Positions 17,136 to 26,086 of a stretch of 64,000 nucleotides of DNA are shown one piece after another (the stretch's first letter is position 1; each line of letters opens with the position of its first letter). The notes under the pieces were generated by a model. That model had not been told where the DNA came from, ran no database searches, and saw only the letters and a list, made by a program, of their open reading frames with translations. The translations under genes and the position numbers were made by a program. Source of the stretch: Mediterraneibacter agrestimuris (GTDB lineage: Bacteria > Bacillota > Clostridia > Lachnospirales > Lachnospiraceae); assembly GCF_943193195.1 (NCBI RefSeq), contig NZ_CALPDG010000005.1:62001-126000 (forward strand), given 5' to 3'.

Positions 17136-20014
17136 ACTTCTGCACTTCTTTTCTTATATTTCTTAATTGCCGCTGCTTCAAGCGCGATCAGTCCTGCTGC
17201 CAGAACCACATCAATTACAATTGCTACAACCTGCCATCCAAGCAAACCTGTCTGAAGATTTTCTGCATCATACGCCCGGCTGTTTACAACAGTATACATG
17301 ATATTCTTGCACGCCTGACGCATTGCCTTAACACTTGTTGCGCTCTCTGTATCTGTCAGATGATTTGTTTCCGTATCATAAGCTACCAACATACAGTCAT
17401 TTCCGTTGCGGATCATACGGTCAGCATCCTGATATCCATATACACCATAATAGTCTGTCAGAACGAATCCTCTAAATCCCCACTCGTCACGGAGAATATT
17501 GTTCAGTACTTCCGGGCAGGCACCTGCCGGAATTGTTCCGTAGAAATTAAATGCTGACATCACTGCCTTTGCACCGCCCTCTTTTACGCACATCTCAAAC
17601 GGCTTCAAATAAATTTCACGGGCAGACTGCTCGCTGAACCATGTACAAAGCTGGTTATTTCTATTTGTCTCTTGATCGTTCAATGCAAAGTGTTTAATAT
17701 ACGCATATACACCCTCCTTCTCTGCTCCGGCAACTGCTGTAGATGCAATCTTGCCGGAAAGGAACGGATCCTCAGAATAGTACTCAAAGTTACGCCCTGC
17801 AAATGCGCTTCTGTGGATATTCATAGCTGGTGCATACCAACCAGATACCCCCATCTCATCAGCCATTTTCCCAATACTCTGTCCAAAAGCATCGGCTATG
17901 TCTACATTCCATGTATTCGCAATCATAACTCCTGCCGGAAATCCGATAGAACCTGTTCCGGTAAAGTTATTATTAATGGATGCAGGTCCATCACAGTCGA
18001 TTGTCTGTACTTTTTCAATGCTTGCAACTGCAGATGTCTGGTATCCGCCAAGTGCAATCATCGTATCCATTTCGCTTACTGTAAGCTGATCAAGAAGTGT
18101 CTCCCACTGCGGATCATCATAATCAGCGCCCCGCAGGTCTACAAGTTTTAGACCGTTCTTTGCTCCTGTTGTCGGCATCTCATCCGTATCGTAATTATAA
18201 TTTTCCGGATTGTAATTGCTGTTGTTCATAAAGGTTGCCTTTTCTTCATCAGACATTGTGCAGCTTGCCGGAGCTGCTATTGCTTCCTCGTAATTTGCAA
18301 ATCCATCTGCGCGAGACAAATATATCACGTCTCCATGCGCAAAATCAAGTTGATTCGTAGCTGACGTGTCGTCAGTAGAACGTGCATTACTTTCATCATA
18401 AGTAATCTTATCCTCTACTGTATAAACTTTCTCATCTACAACTGTATGTGAATCTGTGCGGAGCGAAATCTTATAGTCTCCCTCCTCCAGTACATATGCC
18501 TTTGCACTGATATCATCATAGGATGCCATATCCTCAATTGTAAATGTAACTGTCACAGTCTCACTTGCACCAGGTTCCAGTATTTCTGTCTTTTCAAATC
18601 CGACAAGATTTACAGAAGCCTTTTCAATTCCGCCATTTGTATATGGAGGATTATAATATATTTCTATTACGTCTTTTCCAGCAGTATCTCCTGTATTTGT
18701 CACTGTTACATCAACAGAAATTTCTCCATCACTCTCCTTGACCTCACCCATTTCCTGCTTAAATGTAGTGTAGGAAAGTCCAAATCCAAATGGATACTGT
18801 ACCATTTCATCATAGTTAATCAGTCCCTCTTCTGCTGCTGTCTCATAGAAACGGTATCCCACATAGATACCATCTGTATAATTTACAAAACTGGGAACCA
18901 AACCATCGACCTCGAACTCATCCATATTATCATAAGCGAAAAATCCGAAATTGTTATATGTAGGAGTTTTCGTTAAATCTCTTACAAATGTATCACTTGT
19001 TTTAGCAGACGGATTAACCTCACCTTTCAAAACGGCTCCAAGTGAATTGAATCCGGACTGACCAGTTCCCGGGCACCAGAGTACGCTGCTGATCTGATCA
19101 TATTCCTCAACAAAGCCAAGTTCCATTGCATTTGCCGCATTTACTACAATAATGATATCCTCATAATCTGCTGCAACACGTTCCAACATTGCCATCTCTC
19201 TGTTTGTCAGCTCAAGGAAATGTTTGGATGCGTCCAAATCATCCTTCTGGCTGCTGTAACACAATCCATAGGCGCCAAAAGCATCCCCATCCTGAAAAGT
19301 ATCTTCTGTCTCTGGATCAAGACTTGTCGGTAAATCCGCTCCTTCTCCGCCCGAACGAGAGATTACAACAACTGCTGTATCAGAATATTCTTTTGCAGAC
19401 TCAAAAATTCCCGCCTCATCATATTCTTCGATTGTCGGCTCCGGAATTGTCCAGTCCTGCCCCCACATTCCGACTGTCGGACGTGTCTCACGAAAGCTTT
19501 TGTAAAAGTCAACCAGCGTCTGATTCACTTCAAATCCTGCATTTTCCAACCCTTCCAGCAGTGAAACTGTCGGATATGCGTCAGAAAGACCGCCAGAACC
19601 AGTACCGCCATATACCGGGTTTGTAGAACCCCAGCCAAACACGTTAAGTTTAGTGCCGTCTTCCAAAGGCAGATTGCCGTCTTCATTTTTCAAAAGTACG
19701 ATTCCTTCATTTGCAATCTGCTCACATAGCTCTGTTGCCGCATCAGACGTCCCTTCCTGAATCTCCCCTTTCCCTGTTGCCAGTGAAATCATGCTGGACA
19801 TCGGTCCCCAGCAAATCATATTCACAATAACAACCAATGCCAGAAGAAACGCAGTCCAGCTCTGTGCACGTACAAATTTCTTCTTTGGTTTCGGCAGTTT
19901 CATAACTGCAATAGTAATGATTACCGCAAGCGCCAAAATCACACCAAGTGCGATTAAATACGGCTTGCATGAGTTCAAGACGTTGATCACGTCTTCAATG
20001 TTAATTGCTAACAT
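17132..20014 (-). CDS. Membrane-anchored, domain-permuted glycoside hydrolase family 3
   Basis: A 960-residue GH3 enzyme with reversed domain order. Two hydrophobic segments come first (about 17-38 and 52-72). Then come the alpha/beta-sandwich domain (ANEGIVLLKN at 101 to about 350), an FnIII-like domain (PFGFGLSYT at 408 to about 530), the TIM barrel last (DCDGPASIN near 674, KHF 774-776, nucleophile Asp854 in VLTDYYG) and a final membrane segment (about 927-949) followed by a basic tail. Permuted GH3 enzymes are known from Ruminococcus and Butyrivibrio. Anchoring at both ends would hold the enzyme on the outer membrane face. Confidence 0.88.
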   Translation of the reverse strand: MLAINIEDVINVLNSCKPYLIALGVILALAVIITIAVMKLPKPKKKFVRAQSWTAFLLALVVIVNMICWGPMSSMISLATGKGEIQEGTSDAATELCEQIANEGIVLLKNEDGNLPLEDGTKLNVFGWGSTNPVYGGTGSGGLSDAYPTVSLLEGLENAGFEVNQTLVDFYKSFRETRPTVGMWGQDWTIPEPTIEEYDEAGIFESAKEYSDTAVVVISRSGGEGADLPTSLDPETEDTFQDGDAFGAYGLCYSSQKDDLDASKHFLELTNREMAMLERVAADYEDIIIVVNAANAMELGFVEEYDQISSVLWCPGTGQSGFNSLGAVLKGEVNPSAKTSDTFVRDLTKTPTYNNFGFFAYDNMDEFEVDGLVPSFVNYTDGIYVGYRFYETAAEEGLINYDEMVQYPFGFGLSYTTFKQEMGEVKESDGEISVDVTVTNTGDTAGKDVIEIYYNPPYTNGGIEKASVNLVGFEKTEILEPGASETVTVTFTIEDMASYDDISAKAYVLEEGDYKISLRTDSHTVVDEKVYTVEDKITYDESNARSTDDTSATNQLDFAHGDVIYLSRADGFANYEEAIAAPASCTMSDEEKATFMNNSNYNPENYNYDTDEMPTTGAKNGLKLVDLRGADYDDPQWETLLDQLTVSEMDTMIALGGYQTSAVASIEKVQTIDCDGPASINNNFTGTGSIGFPAGVMIANTWNVDIADAFGQSIGKMADEMGVSGWYAPAMNIHRSAFAGRNFEYYSEDPFLSGKIASTAVAGAEKEGVYAYIKHFALNDQETNRNNQLCTWFSEQSAREIYLKPFEMCVKEGGAKAVMSAFNFYGTIPAGACPEVLNNILRDEWGFRGFVLTDYYGVYGYQDADRMIRNGNDCMLVAYDTETNHLTDTESATSVKAMRQACKNIMYTVVNSRAYDAENLQTGLLGWQVVAIVIDVVLAAGLIALEAAAIKKYKKRSAEV

Positions 20015-20087
20015 CTCTTCTTCCTCCCTTTACTTTCATTCATGACGATAATCGGTATACCTGACTGTACCCGTTTCATGTAAGTGC

Positions 20088-20117
20088 ATTTTATCAAATC
20101 ATATTGATTCATGCCAA
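20088..20117 (-). promoter_or_regulatory. Promoter of the GH3-GH3-gtrA operon
   Basis: On the minus strand TTGGCA (20112-20117) is followed after 18 bases by TAAAAT (20088-20093), about 75 bases ahead of the start codon. The paired TGTATGATTTATACA sites lie 45-95 bases further upstream. Confidence 0.5.
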
Positions 20118-20161
20118 AATCTGCACGGATTGTACATTTCTTGCATAATCTGTATCCTATA

Positions 20162-20213
20162 TTGTATGATTTATACAAAATAAAACGCTCGCATTTGTAT
20201 AAATCATACAAAC
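20162..20213. promoter_or_regulatory. Inverted pair of TGTATGATTTATACA sites
   Basis: Two copies of a 15-base partly palindromic sequence (about 20163-20177 and, inverted, 20196-20210) lie between the two-component system and the GH3 operon. Such a paired site could bind a regulator of the GH3 operon, for example the adjacent LytTR protein. The right copy is also part of the terminator stem. Confidence 0.4.
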
Positions 20214-20222
20214 GCGAACGTT
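20184..20222 (-). terminator. Intrinsic terminator of the LytTR/AgrC-like operon
   Basis: On the minus strand a 17-base stem with two mismatched positions (AACGTTCGCGTTTGTAT against its partner, 5-base loop) is followed directly by TTTTATTTTGT. It lies 50 bases beyond the kinase stop. Confidence 0.8.
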
Positions 20223-20271
20223 CTTATATCTGCCTGTAATCACATACCGCTGTCAGCTTTTCAATGAATCA

Positions 20272-21603
20272 TCAGCATCTCTGCATGTTCATCGGAATCA
20301 ATACCTTCACTACAAACCAGTTATCTTCCAAATTGACATCCACTTCTCCGCCATATTTACGAGCTGTATACCGCAGACTTTTCAAGCCATAACCATGAAA
20401 CTGCGTATCCCCTTTCGTTGTAGCCGGAAATGCATATTCAAAATCAAACTTCTCTTCACAATAATTCTCAATCCGGATAATCAGGAAATTTTTCTGCGCA
20501 TATGCAGTTACATGAATCAGACGCTTTTCCTTTTCCTCCTGCTTCTCTTCATACTCAATTGCATTATCCAGTGCATTTCCAAATATAGAACAGATATCTA
20601 TCGTATCCATACAAGAAAATAAAGTTCCATCCGCCACACAGGTCATGGAAATATTATTTTTCATACATTGGAGCATTTTTGCATTCAAAAGTGTATCCAG
20701 TACTTCATTCCCCGTCCTGTTCTGAACCTCAAAATTCTGGATCTCTTCTTCCATCTTATCCAGATAGGACTCCCTTTCACTAGTGCTTTCCTGTGCCCTC
20801 AGGGCAATAATATGATGCTTCAAATCGTGATATTTGTAATGAATCAAATCCATTGCTTCCTGTGACTGCTGATATTGGACATACTGATTGTGCAGAATTG
20901 TCTGCACAATCTCCAATTCACGCCTCACCCGCAGATCAACCACCTGTACGTGATAAGCATATAGAATCGCAACTCCTCCCAGGTCAACCAATGTACGAAC
21001 ATTAAATATATCCGTCGCGCCATCTCCGCTAAACGGTGTTGTTACAGCTACAAATCCAAGATTACTCATCAAAAAAACCGCCAGTCCAATGATCACACAT
21101 GAAAGTAATTCTTTATTTGTCACCAGGAGCGGTTCTCCTGAATTATTACATTTCCGATAGCAAATACATATTGTCACGTATACAGTTCCATAAATTAAAA
21201 TCAACAACCCTACACGAAACCAAACATTGCTCCATCTCATTGCAAACCGAAAAAAACAATCCAGCTGCCACTCCAATGACGCAGCAAATTCTGCCGTCAC
21301 AAATGCGGTCACACAATAATATGCCGCCCCCTTACAGTCTATATCACCGCATAGAATAATAAACCCATACATCAAACCGACAGCCGCAGCCATACAAAGT
21401 ATCCACCAGATTCCTTCCTGTCCCTTTGTAACCTGCATAAATGTAACTTGCAGAATAAGCGAAGCAACAGCGATTCCTGTCATTTTCCATCCTGTGTATC
21501 TTTTTTTCATACTCAATATACAACACAGACATGCCATCCATTCCGCCAATGCAGTATAAAATCTGGGAATGTCCGGAAGTACATAGTTCACAACTGTTTC
21601 CAT
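20272..21603 (-). CDS. GHKL-type sensor histidine kinase (AgrC/VirS-like)
   Basis: A 443-residue membrane sensor. About six hydrophobic segments occupy residues 1-225. The dimerisation region carries the phospho-acceptor histidine in HYKYHDLKHH (about 262), and the ATPase domain has the N-box FGNALDNAIEYEE and the glycine string FHGYGLKSL. This is the GHKL layout seen in peptide-sensing kinases. It overlaps the regulator gene by one base (TAATG). No AgrB- or AgrD-like peptide gene is nearby, so the signal is unknown. Confidence 0.88.
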   Translation of the reverse strand: METVVNYVLPDIPRFYTALAEWMACLCCILSMKKRYTGWKMTGIAVASLILQVTFMQVTKGQEGIWWILCMAAAVGLMYGFIILCGDIDCKGAAYYCVTAFVTAEFAASLEWQLDCFFRFAMRWSNVWFRVGLLILIYGTVYVTICICYRKCNNSGEPLLVTNKELLSCVIIGLAVFLMSNLGFVAVTTPFSGDGATDIFNVRTLVDLGGVAILYAYHVQVVDLRVRRELEIVQTILHNQYVQYQQSQEAMDLIHYKYHDLKHHIIALRAQESTSERESYLDKMEEEIQNFEVQNRTGNEVLDTLLNAKMLQCMKNNISMTCVADGTLFSCMDTIDICSIFGNALDNAIEYEEKQEEKEKRLIHVTAYAQKNFLIIRIENYCEEKFDFEYAFPATTKGDTQFHGYGLKSLRYTARKYGGEVDVNLEDNWFVVKVLIPMNMQRC

Positions 21604-22310
21604 TATTTCAAATCTCCCCAGTACTTTGTCAGATCCTGCATAAATGCGTTCATTTTAGGACGACTAATCTGCAGTTTCTCACCCTTTACAATAGCACACT
21701 TATCCTGTATCCCGTCCACATGTGCCAGATTAATCAAATAGCACTGGTTTCCTCTGGAAAACCCATATTCCCCCAGTACTTCTTCTGCCTGTTTCATCGT
21801 GCCGGAAGTCATATGTGTAGTATTTCCGGTATGGTACACGAGATTATGCCCCGCGCTTTCTACATAATAAATATCCTCCACACTGACTCTAATGATTCCG
21901 CCCCTCACGGTTAGGGTGATATATGCACTGCTTCGCTTCTTAATACGAGATACCGCCCGTTTCAGCTTCTGGCTGAAAGCAAAATAGGATACCGGTTTTA
22001 ACACATAGTCCAGCGCATCCACCTCATATCCGCGAATTGCATACTGGGTCATATTAGTAATAAAGATAATGACGACCTCTGAATCCATTTGCCGTATTTC
22101 CTCTGCCGCAGTCATCCCGTCCACAAATTTCATTTGAATATCCATCAGTATAATATCAAACTGTGCCTTGTAATCAGAAGTTATAGCATCTCCATCTCTG
22201 TAAACCGTAATTTCGAATACATCCTGTTCACTTTTCTGATATTCATCCAGATATCCTGTTAACTGCTTTACATAATACTCTTCATCTTCTACAATCGCGA
22301 TCCTTATCAT
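21603..22310 (-). CDS. LytTR-family response regulator (AgrA/VirR-like)
   Basis: A 235-residue regulator with an N-terminal receiver (acidic residues in IVEDEE, phospho-acceptor Asp in IILMDIQM, Lys in YVLKPVS) and a C-terminal LytTR DNA-binding domain (SRGNQCYLINLAHV). The ATG at 22310 has AGGAG six bases upstream; a GTG precedes it directly. It starts only 36 bases after the terminator of the HPr-like gene, leaving little room for its own promoter. Confidence 0.9.
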   Translation of the reverse strand: MIRIAIVEDEEYYVKQLTGYLDEYQKSEQDVFEITVYRDGDAITSDYKAQFDIILMDIQMKFVDGMTAAEEIRQMDSEVVIIFITNMTQYAIRGYEVDALDYVLKPVSYFAFSQKLKRAVSRIKKRSSAYITLTVRGGIIRVSVEDIYYVESAGHNLVYHTGNTTHMTSGTMKQAEEVLGEYGFSRGNQCYLINLAHVDGIQDKCAIVKGEKLQISRPKMNAFMQDLTKYWGDLK

Positions 22311-22345
22311 CACGTACTCCTATCCAAACCTATGGAAAGTATAAA

Positions 22346-22367
22346 AGCAGTTCCTTTCGGAACTGCT
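22346..22367 (-). terminator. Terminator after the HPr-like gene
   Basis: On the minus strand AGCAGTTCC-gaaa-GGAACTGCT is a perfect 9-bp stem with a GAAA tetraloop, followed by TTTTAT. It sits between the HPr-like gene and the response regulator. With no clear promoter between them, partial read-through may feed the regulator operon. Confidence 0.8.
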
Positions 22368-22382
22368 CTCATTATTTGTTTC

Positions 22383-22619
22383 TTACTCTCCAGTCATCAT
22401 GAACTGAATCAGTTTCTCTGTATCTTCCGGTTCATATGCAATAATCTCTAGCTCCGGAATCTCTCCGTTGGAGAAAATATTTGCCATAGATACATACTGT
22501 GACAGCTTGGACTTCAGGTTCAGTCTGTCTCCTTCTCCTGTTACCAGCTCTACCTTGCCCTTGCAAGCATCTACTGTCTTAAAAAATGCTTCTATATCTT
22601 TGATATTCTGTACTTTCAT
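22383..22619 (-). CDS. Small HPr-like protein lacking the phosphocarrier histidine
   Basis: A 78-residue protein with AAAGGAG ahead of its ATG. The segment LNLKSKLSQY...IPELEIIAYEPEDTEKLIQFM aligns with the HPr pattern around Ser46 (NxKSxMxL...V.I.A.GEDE..A...L). The His15 site (GxHARPA) has no counterpart; the N-terminal segment reads FFKTVDACKG. If it has an HPr fold it cannot carry phosphate from PTS enzyme I and may act like regulatory Crh. Fold assignment is by eye and moderate. Confidence 0.5.
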   Translation of the reverse strand: MKVQNIKDIEAFFKTVDACKGKVELVTGEGDRLNLKSKLSQYVSMANIFSNGEIPELEIIAYEPEDTEKLIQFMMTGE

Positions 22620-22731
22620 GAGTATAACTCCTTTCCAACTCCAATTGTCTTACAATATTTTCCAAGTTACAGTTACATTATAACGTATTTAGGAAGGATT
22701 GCAAGAAAAATATTCTTAATTCTTTGTTTAT

Positions 22732-22815
22732 GGCGAGAGGCTGGATATATCGCTGTCATCACTTCATTGACCGGACACCTTGCAGCGCAGTGCAAGGCAC
22801 CGTGTAAACAGTAAC
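22732..22815 (+). repeat. GTTAC-family repeat, copy C (half element)
   Basis: This 84-bp piece runs from GGCGAGAGGCTGGATATATC to GTAAACAGTAAC and contains the CTTGCA...TGCAAG hairpin. It matches the minus strand of copy A with only a few differences, including the spacer ATATCGCTGTCATCACTTCA. The end hairpin and the GTCGCC side are missing. It lies between cvfB and the HPr-like gene. Confidence 0.8.
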
Positions 22816-22830
22816 ACAGCGCCTGTCATC

Positions 22831-23661
22831 TTATGATTTCCTCCGCAATACAACTCCGTCTTCCAGAATTTCAACCTTACCTTCCTTTAACAGTCTTCCG
22901 ACCGCACGCTTGAAAGCCGCCTTACTCATGCCGAACTCCTGTTTTATCCGCTCCGGGTCTGCCTTATCTGTAAACGGAAGCCTGCCATTATAGCCCTGAA
23001 TATGCTTCAAAACCAGTTCTGCATCTTTATCCATCTGTGCCGGAATCTTATCACGCACACTCAAATCCAGCTTTCCATCTTCTTTTACAGCAGTCACACG
23101 GGCTTCAATTACATCTCCCACTTTCATTCTGCCGTTTACGTCTTTTTTCGGGATCCGTGCAGAATATTGATTATCCACTGCTACAAATACGCCGAATTTA
23201 TCACTTGTATCATAAATGATTCCGCTTATTTTATCATCCTTTTTATAGGGAGAATCTGTACGCAGTAAATGATAAACTTTCATCGTTGCACAGAGGCGCT
23301 CACTCTTATCAATATAAAGAGTCACCAGACACTGCTCCCCCTTCTGCACCTTGGCTGTCTGCTGTTTAAACGGAAGAAATAAATCTTTCTCCAGTCCCCA
23401 GTCCAAAAATGCCCCCATACGGTTTGCATCAATCACATCCAATACTGCCAGTTTTCCAATCGACAGCTTAGGCTCATTAGTTGTCGCAATCAAACGGTCA
23501 TCAGAATCCTTGTACAGAAATACTTCCACCGGGTCTCCCAGTTCGATTCCTGCCGGAACCTGACGTTTCGGCAAAAGCACACGCTCTTCACTGCTTCCGA
23601 GATATACTCCGAATTCTACCTTTTTGACTACTGTCAATACCTGCTTTTCTCCTAATTTCAT
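22831..23661 (-). CDS. cvfB: CvfB-like S1 RNA-binding protein
   Basis: A 276-residue cytosolic protein with successive S1-type beta-barrels (residues 1-60, 66-130 and 143-205, the last with GIIYDTSDKFGVFVAVDN) and a C-terminal winged helix (IKQEFGMSKAAFKRAVGRLLKEG). This matches the CvfB/YitL family, which binds RNA and affects virulence gene expression in staphylococci. AGGAG lies upstream of the ATG. It appears monocistronic or coupled to the SseB-like gene 135 bases upstream. Confidence 0.85.
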   Translation of the reverse strand: MKLGEKQVLTVVKKVEFGVYLGSSEERVLLPKRQVPAGIELGDPVEVFLYKDSDDRLIATTNEPKLSIGKLAVLDVIDANRMGAFLDWGLEKDLFLPFKQQTAKVQKGEQCLVTLYIDKSERLCATMKVYHLLRTDSPYKKDDKISGIIYDTSDKFGVFVAVDNQYSARIPKKDVNGRMKVGDVIEARVTAVKEDGKLDLSVRDKIPAQMDKDAELVLKHIQGYNGRLPFTDKADPERIKQEFGMSKAAFKRAVGRLLKEGKVEILEDGVVLRRKS

Positions 23662-23708
23662 CCTGTTTTATTCTCCTGTTCTTCCGTCCATTATTTTTTA
23701 ATTTTGAA

Positions 23709-23802
23709 CCTTCACGCTTTCTTACTGACTTTGCAGCAAGTACAAAGTCCTATACCCTTCACGCCTTCTTACTGACTTTGCAGCAAGTGCAAAGTCCTAC
23801 TC
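23709..23802. repeat. Tandem duplication of a 47-bp hairpin unit
   Basis: Two copies (23709-23755 and 23756-23802) differ at only a few positions. Each contains the stem GACTTTGC-agcaagt-GCAAAGTC (perfect in the second copy). The second copy runs over the stop codon of the SseB-like gene. No U-run follows, so it is not a classical terminator. Confidence 0.8.
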
Positions 23803-24558
23803 TTTACGCGGCAGCTGTAATACTAAGTTTACCCCAAACGGGTTTACTGTAATGCCAAATACCCCTTTTGCAGCCAGTTCTGCTATCTTAGAGGCTTCTA
23901 CCACAGCAGTTTTTAATTTCTCAGTCTTATTCATACTTTGAAACTTCATAAATTCCTGCATATCTGTAAAAATCGGCTGTAAAATCTTGCCATCTTTTTG
24001 CCTTAAAATCGGAACCTCATTTTGCGCCGTCACACCAATGATATATTTCCCCCGCATATAATGAGCCATCATTTCTTCGTTAAGTTCCTGCAGTTCTTCC
24101 GTCATCTTCATTTCGCCTTGTGCACGAAGCTTTTGCATAAAGTAAAGCGCTGTCAGATGAAGCTCCTGATTCTCAATGATCGGTCTGCCCTGTTTCTCTG
24201 CTTCTTTTTCATTGCGGACGATCAATTCAGTCATCTGTACTGACATCTCGTCGCCCGCTCCCTTATTCACTACAATGCAGTTGATTCCCATCGGATACAG
24301 GCTGGTATAAAAAGGAAGAAGAAACTTATTCATAAATTTGGTAACATGAACCTTGTCCCCCTCCTGTATTCTTCTCTCAGCCTCTCTCTTCGCATCCGCT
24401 TCCTGGAAATATACAAACACCTCATCATCAAATGTCTCGTCATCACATTCTACAAACGGCATCCTTGTAAAATCCGACATCAACGTATAGAGTACTTCTG
24501 TATTACGAAGCTTCATCAGCATTTGTTTCTTTTCTTCTGTAATCTTCTCTGCTGCCAT
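23797..24558 (-). CDS. SseB-like domain protein
   Basis: A 253-residue protein that looks like the SseB N-terminal domain family (LYTLMSDFTRMPFVE, then IQEGDKVHVTKF and a C-terminal VFGITVNPFGVNLVLQLPRKE). The function is unknown in Gram-positives. The ATG at 24558 is chosen because AAAGGA lies seven bases upstream; a frame nine codons longer lacks a ribosome site. No signal peptide or membrane segment is seen. The stop codon is inside a tandem repeat unit. Confidence 0.65.
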   Translation of the reverse strand: MAAEKITEEKKQMLMKLRNTEVLYTLMSDFTRMPFVECDDETFDDEVFVYFQEADAKREAERRIQEGDKVHVTKFMNKFLLPFYTSLYPMGINCIVVNKGAGDEMSVQMTELIVRNEKEAEKQGRPIIENQELHLTALYFMQKLRAQGEMKMTEELQELNEEMMAHYMRGKYIIGVTAQNEVPILRQKDGKILQPIFTDMQEFMKFQSMNKTEKLKTAVVEASKIAELAAKGVFGITVNPFGVNLVLQLPRKE

Positions 24559-24608
24559 TCTTCTGTCCTTTCCATTACTTTTCATAGCAAAAGCTTTAAA
24601 CAGTAACC

Positions 24609-25985
24609 CTATTTTACAACGGTCTCTAATATATGTCTTGCCACATACACACCGCTGGCGGATGCATGAGACAGGGAATGTGTCACACCGCTTCCGTCCC
24701 CGATGACATACAGTCCTTTGTAGCGAGTCTCCAGATTTTCATCAATATCCACTTCCATATTATAAAATTTTACTTCTACACCATATAACAATGTATCGTC
24801 ATTTGCTGTACCCGGCGCGATCTTATCCAATGCGTAAATCATCTCAATGATTCCATCCATAATACGCTTTGGCAGTACCAGACTCAAATCTCCAGGTGTA
24901 GCCGCCAGTGTCGGGTGAACCAGACCTTCCTCGATACGTTTCTCATTACTTCGTCTTCCGCGGATCAAATCTCCGAACCGCTGTACAATGACGCCGCCGC
25001 CCAACATATTTGACAGTTGCGCAATGCTTTCACCATATCCGTTACTATCCTTGAATGGCTCGGAGAAATGCTTGGACACGAGCAATGCAAAGTTTGTATT
25101 CTCCGTTTGCTTGTCCGCATCTTCATAGCTGTGTCCGTTAACTGTTACAATTCCGTTTGTATTTTCATTTACTACAATTCCATAGGGATTCATGCAGAAC
25201 GTACGCACATTGTCCTCAAACTTCTCTGTGCGGTACACAATCTTGCTCTCGTACAGTTCGTCTGTCAGATGAGAGAAAATCTCTGCCGGAATCTCCACAC
25301 GCACCCCAAGATCCACACGATTGGACAGTGTTGAAATTTCCAGTTCTTTACATACTGTCTGCATCCACTTGCTGCCGCTTCGTCCCACAGAGATCACGCA
25401 GCGCTCACAGTCTACGGATTCATTTCCATAGAAAATACGGTATCCGCCGTCAATGACTTCCAATCTATCCACGCCACAGTTAAAGTAGAAGTCCACCTTA
25501 TCCTTCAGCTTTGCATAAATATTTTCCAGAACTACATAGTTGATGTCCGTTCCCAAATGACGTACAGACGCATCCAGTAGATTTAACTGATTCTGCATAC
25601 ACAGCTTTTTGAACTTCGTGCCTGCGGTGGAATACATCTTCGTTCCCTCTCCACCATGCTTCATATTAATATCATCCACATACTTCATCAGGTCAATTGC
25701 CTTTTGCCGTCCGATGTGCTCATACAGAGTACCGCCGAATGCATTCGTAATGTTATATTTTCCGTCAGAAAATGCGCCGGCTCCTCCGAACCCGCTCATG
25801 ATCGCACATGTCTTACAGCTAATACAACTCTTTACCTTGTCCCCGTCAATCGGACAGCGGCGCTTCTCCAATGGATTTCCCGCCTCATACACGGCAATCT
25901 TCAGATTCTCATTCTTCTTCACTAACTCATATGCAGAAAAAATCCCGCCCGGTCCGGCTCCAATAATTACTACATCATACTTCAT
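24609..25985 (-). CDS. FAD-dependent dehydrogenase (COG2509-type)
   Basis: A 458-residue flavoprotein with an N-terminal FAD loop (DVVIIGAGPGGIFSAYEL), two cysteine pairs soon after (KRRCPIDG...CISCKTCAIMSG) and a C-terminal FAD-contact block (GLYVIGDGSGVTHSLSHASASG). This is the pattern of uncharacterised COG2509 dehydrogenases. The ATG at 25985 is preferred because the FAD fold starts there and AGGAG is close upstream; the frame stays open 28 codons further. The upstream leader carries a short peptide and an intrinsic terminator. Confidence 0.8.
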   Translation of the reverse strand: MKYDVVIIGAGPGGIFSAYELVKKNENLKIAVYEAGNPLEKRRCPIDGDKVKSCISCKTCAIMSGFGGAGAFSDGKYNITNAFGGTLYEHIGRQKAIDLMKYVDDINMKHGGEGTKMYSTAGTKFKKLCMQNQLNLLDASVRHLGTDINYVVLENIYAKLKDKVDFYFNCGVDRLEVIDGGYRIFYGNESVDCERCVISVGRSGSKWMQTVCKELEISTLSNRVDLGVRVEIPAEIFSHLTDELYESKIVYRTEKFEDNVRTFCMNPYGIVVNENTNGIVTVNGHSYEDADKQTENTNFALLVSKHFSEPFKDSNGYGESIAQLSNMLGGGVIVQRFGDLIRGRRSNEKRIEEGLVHPTLAATPGDLSLVLPKRIMDGIIEMIYALDKIAPGTANDDTLLYGVEVKFYNMEVDIDENLETRYKGLYVIGDGSGVTHSLSHASASGVYVARHILETVVK

Positions 25986-26086
25986 ATCCTTTACGCTCCT
26001 GTTATTCTTATTTTTCTTATAGCTGTTCTGTACCTTCACGGTTACATTTTCTGTACCTTTCGTACACATCTTTTTGTCACCCCGAA

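Noticed and set aside
20272-22310. Complete agr-type quorum-sensing system
   Set aside because: Kinase and LytTR regulator are present, but no AgrB protease or AgrD peptide gene is found in the neighbourhood, including short frames.
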